The position numbers and the translations under genes are program-made. DNA of 6,038 bases, taken from assembly GCA_030633285.1 (NCBI GenBank), contig DAOVTC010000072.1, forward strand, positions 1-6,038, written 5' to 3'. This document shows, one piece after another, positions 5,180 through 6,038 of the stretch (position 1 is its first letter; every line of letters starts with the position of its first letter). Origin of the DNA: Flavobacteriaceae bacterium. GTDB lineage: Bacteria; Bacteroidota; Bacteroidia; Flavobacteriales; Flavobacteriaceae. The notes under the pieces were generated by a model, which worked only from the letters and a program-made list of their open reading frames with translations, made no database searches and was not told the origin of the DNA.

Positions 5180-6038
5180 ATGAAAACAAAGTTAAGTGGA
5201 ATTATGACGCTTTTTCTAGCGTTTGCAATGCAATTTACTTTTGCACAAGAAAGAATAATTTCCGGAACAGTTTCTGATGAATCAGGGCCATTGCCGGGAG
5301 TTAGCATTTTAATTGAAGGTACAGCTACAGGTACTGAAACTGATTTTGATGGTAAATATACTATTCAGGCTAAGACAAGTGATATCCTCCGTTATAGTTT
5401 TGTGGGTATGAAAACAACAACTAAAGCAGTTGGCAATAACAGTATTATTAACGTTACTTTAATAGATGATGATAATATATTAGATGAAGTTGTACTGGTT
5501 GGTTATGGTACAGCAACTAAAAAATCATTTACTGGTACAGCAACTACTGTAAATGCTGAAGTACTGGAAATGAAATCAGTGTCTAACTTAGCTCAGGCAT
5601 TAACAGGTGAGATAGCCGGTGTTACTGTAATTAATACCTCCGGACAACCAGGAACAGTTCCAACCATACGAATTAGAGGTTTTGGTTCTGTAAATGGTAA
5701 CAGGAGTCCTTTATATGTAGTGGATGGAGTTCCTTTTTCAGGATCTTTAAACTCTATAAATCCTGCCGATATTGCATCTACAACCATTTTGAAAGATGCA
5801 ACTGCAACCGCCATTTATGGTGCTAGAGGTGCAAATGGTGTGATTTTAATCAATACTAAAAGAGGAAAGGCAAATACTTCTTTTGTCGAAGTAGATTTGA
5901 AATCGGGTGTGAATGTTTCTATGCTAGACAGACACTCAAGAATTTCATCCCCTGAAGAATACATGGAGATCTCATGGGATGCATTGTATCAAAAAGGTAA
6001 AATAACCGGAGCAAGTAATCCTGCTGATTATGCCAATA
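5180..6038 (+). CDS. SusC/RagA-family TonB-linked outer-membrane receptor, N-terminal part (runs off right edge)
   Basis: The first 286 codons, unbroken, encode an importer of the SusC/RagA family: an outer-membrane beta-barrel that, with a SusD-like lipoprotein lid and TonB energy, imports glycans, peptides or other large nutrients. A signal peptide covers about 1-22 (MKTKLSGIMTLFLAFAMQFTFA, cut before QE). A carboxypeptidase-regulatory-like beta-sandwich follows at 26-95, with GTVSDESGPLPGVSILIEGT and TDFDGKYTI. Then comes the junction LDEVVLVGYGT (101-111) where the TonB box is expected. The plug domain follows, with IRIRGFGSVNGNRSPLYVVDGVP (163-185) and ILKDATATAIYGARGANGVILINTKRG (203-229). 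The barrel (usually ~1000 residues in all) lies beyond the edge, so the substrate cannot be inferred. The start is fixed by the signal peptide; AAATAA precedes the ATG. Its codons look less AT-rich than those of recF. Confidence 0.96.
   Translation, partial: MKTKLSGIMTLFLAFAMQFTFAQERIISGTVSDESGPLPGVSILIEGTATGTETDFDGKYTIQAKTSDILRYSFVGMKTTTKAVGNNSIINVTLIDDDNILDEVVLVGYGTATKKSFTGTATTVNAEVLEMKSVSNLAQALTGEIAGVTVINTSGQPGTVPTIRIRGFGSVNGNRSPLYVVDGVPFSGSLNSINPADIASTTILKDATATAIYGARGANGVILINTKRGKANTSFVEVDLKSGVNVSMLDRHSRISSPEEYMEISWDALYQKGKITGASNPADYAN

Noticed and set aside
5593..5814. 73-codon open frame on the minus strand
   Set aside because: It is antisense to the conserved plug domain of the SusC-like receptor.

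Overview
The window is very AT-rich. It looks like a chromosomal segment from a member of the Bacteroidota, most likely a flavobacterium. Four things point there: a SusC/RagA-type TonB-linked receptor with its N-terminal carboxypeptidase-regulatory-like domain; several matches to the Bacteroidota -7 promoter element TAnnTTTG; A-rich sequence rather than Shine-Dalgarno motifs ahead of the start codons; and the gene neighbourhood recF / TPR protein / ribH / small membrane protein / mutL. No species can be named from the sequence alone.

Layout. Positions 1-2290 are a leftward block. It is read in the order TPR membrane protein, ribH (lumazine synthase), a small single-TM protein, mutL (its first 214 codons; the gene runs off the left edge). 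The TPR gene and ribH are 13 nt apart. The small protein and mutL overlap in a TAATG stop/start. A good promoter (TTG, 20 bp, TAAATTTG) lies between ribH and the small protein, so the small-protein/mutL pair probably has its own transcription start. Positions 2291-2507 are a divergent intergenic region with a compact palindromic hairpin. Positions 2508-3935 hold recF and a short DUF721 (DciA-like) gene, both rightward. A long hairpin separates these from the convergent ndk (4010-4429, leftward). Positions 4430-5179 hold no credible gene. From 5180 to the right edge is the first 286 codons of a SusC/RagA outer-membrane receptor.

Function. Much of the block concerns DNA and nucleotide upkeep: MutL (mismatch repair), RecF (gap repair), the DUF721 protein (possible replicative-helicase loading) and Ndk (NTP/dNTP balance). 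RibH makes the riboflavin precursor. The TPR protein and small TM protein are unassigned envelope or membrane factors. The SusC-like receptor is a separate nutrient-uptake locus; a SusD partner would be expected beyond the right edge.

The least explained part is the 750-bp gap at 4430-5179. It contains at least four strong hairpins, an AT-rich dyad and related repeat units spaced about 121-123 bp apart. Most hairpins carry their T-tract on the minus strand, and three TAnnTTTG-like elements (one with a properly spaced TTG) face the same way. It could be a set of short minus-strand transcripts with terminators, a small dispersed-repeat cluster, or decayed remains of genes. The sequence alone does not decide between these.
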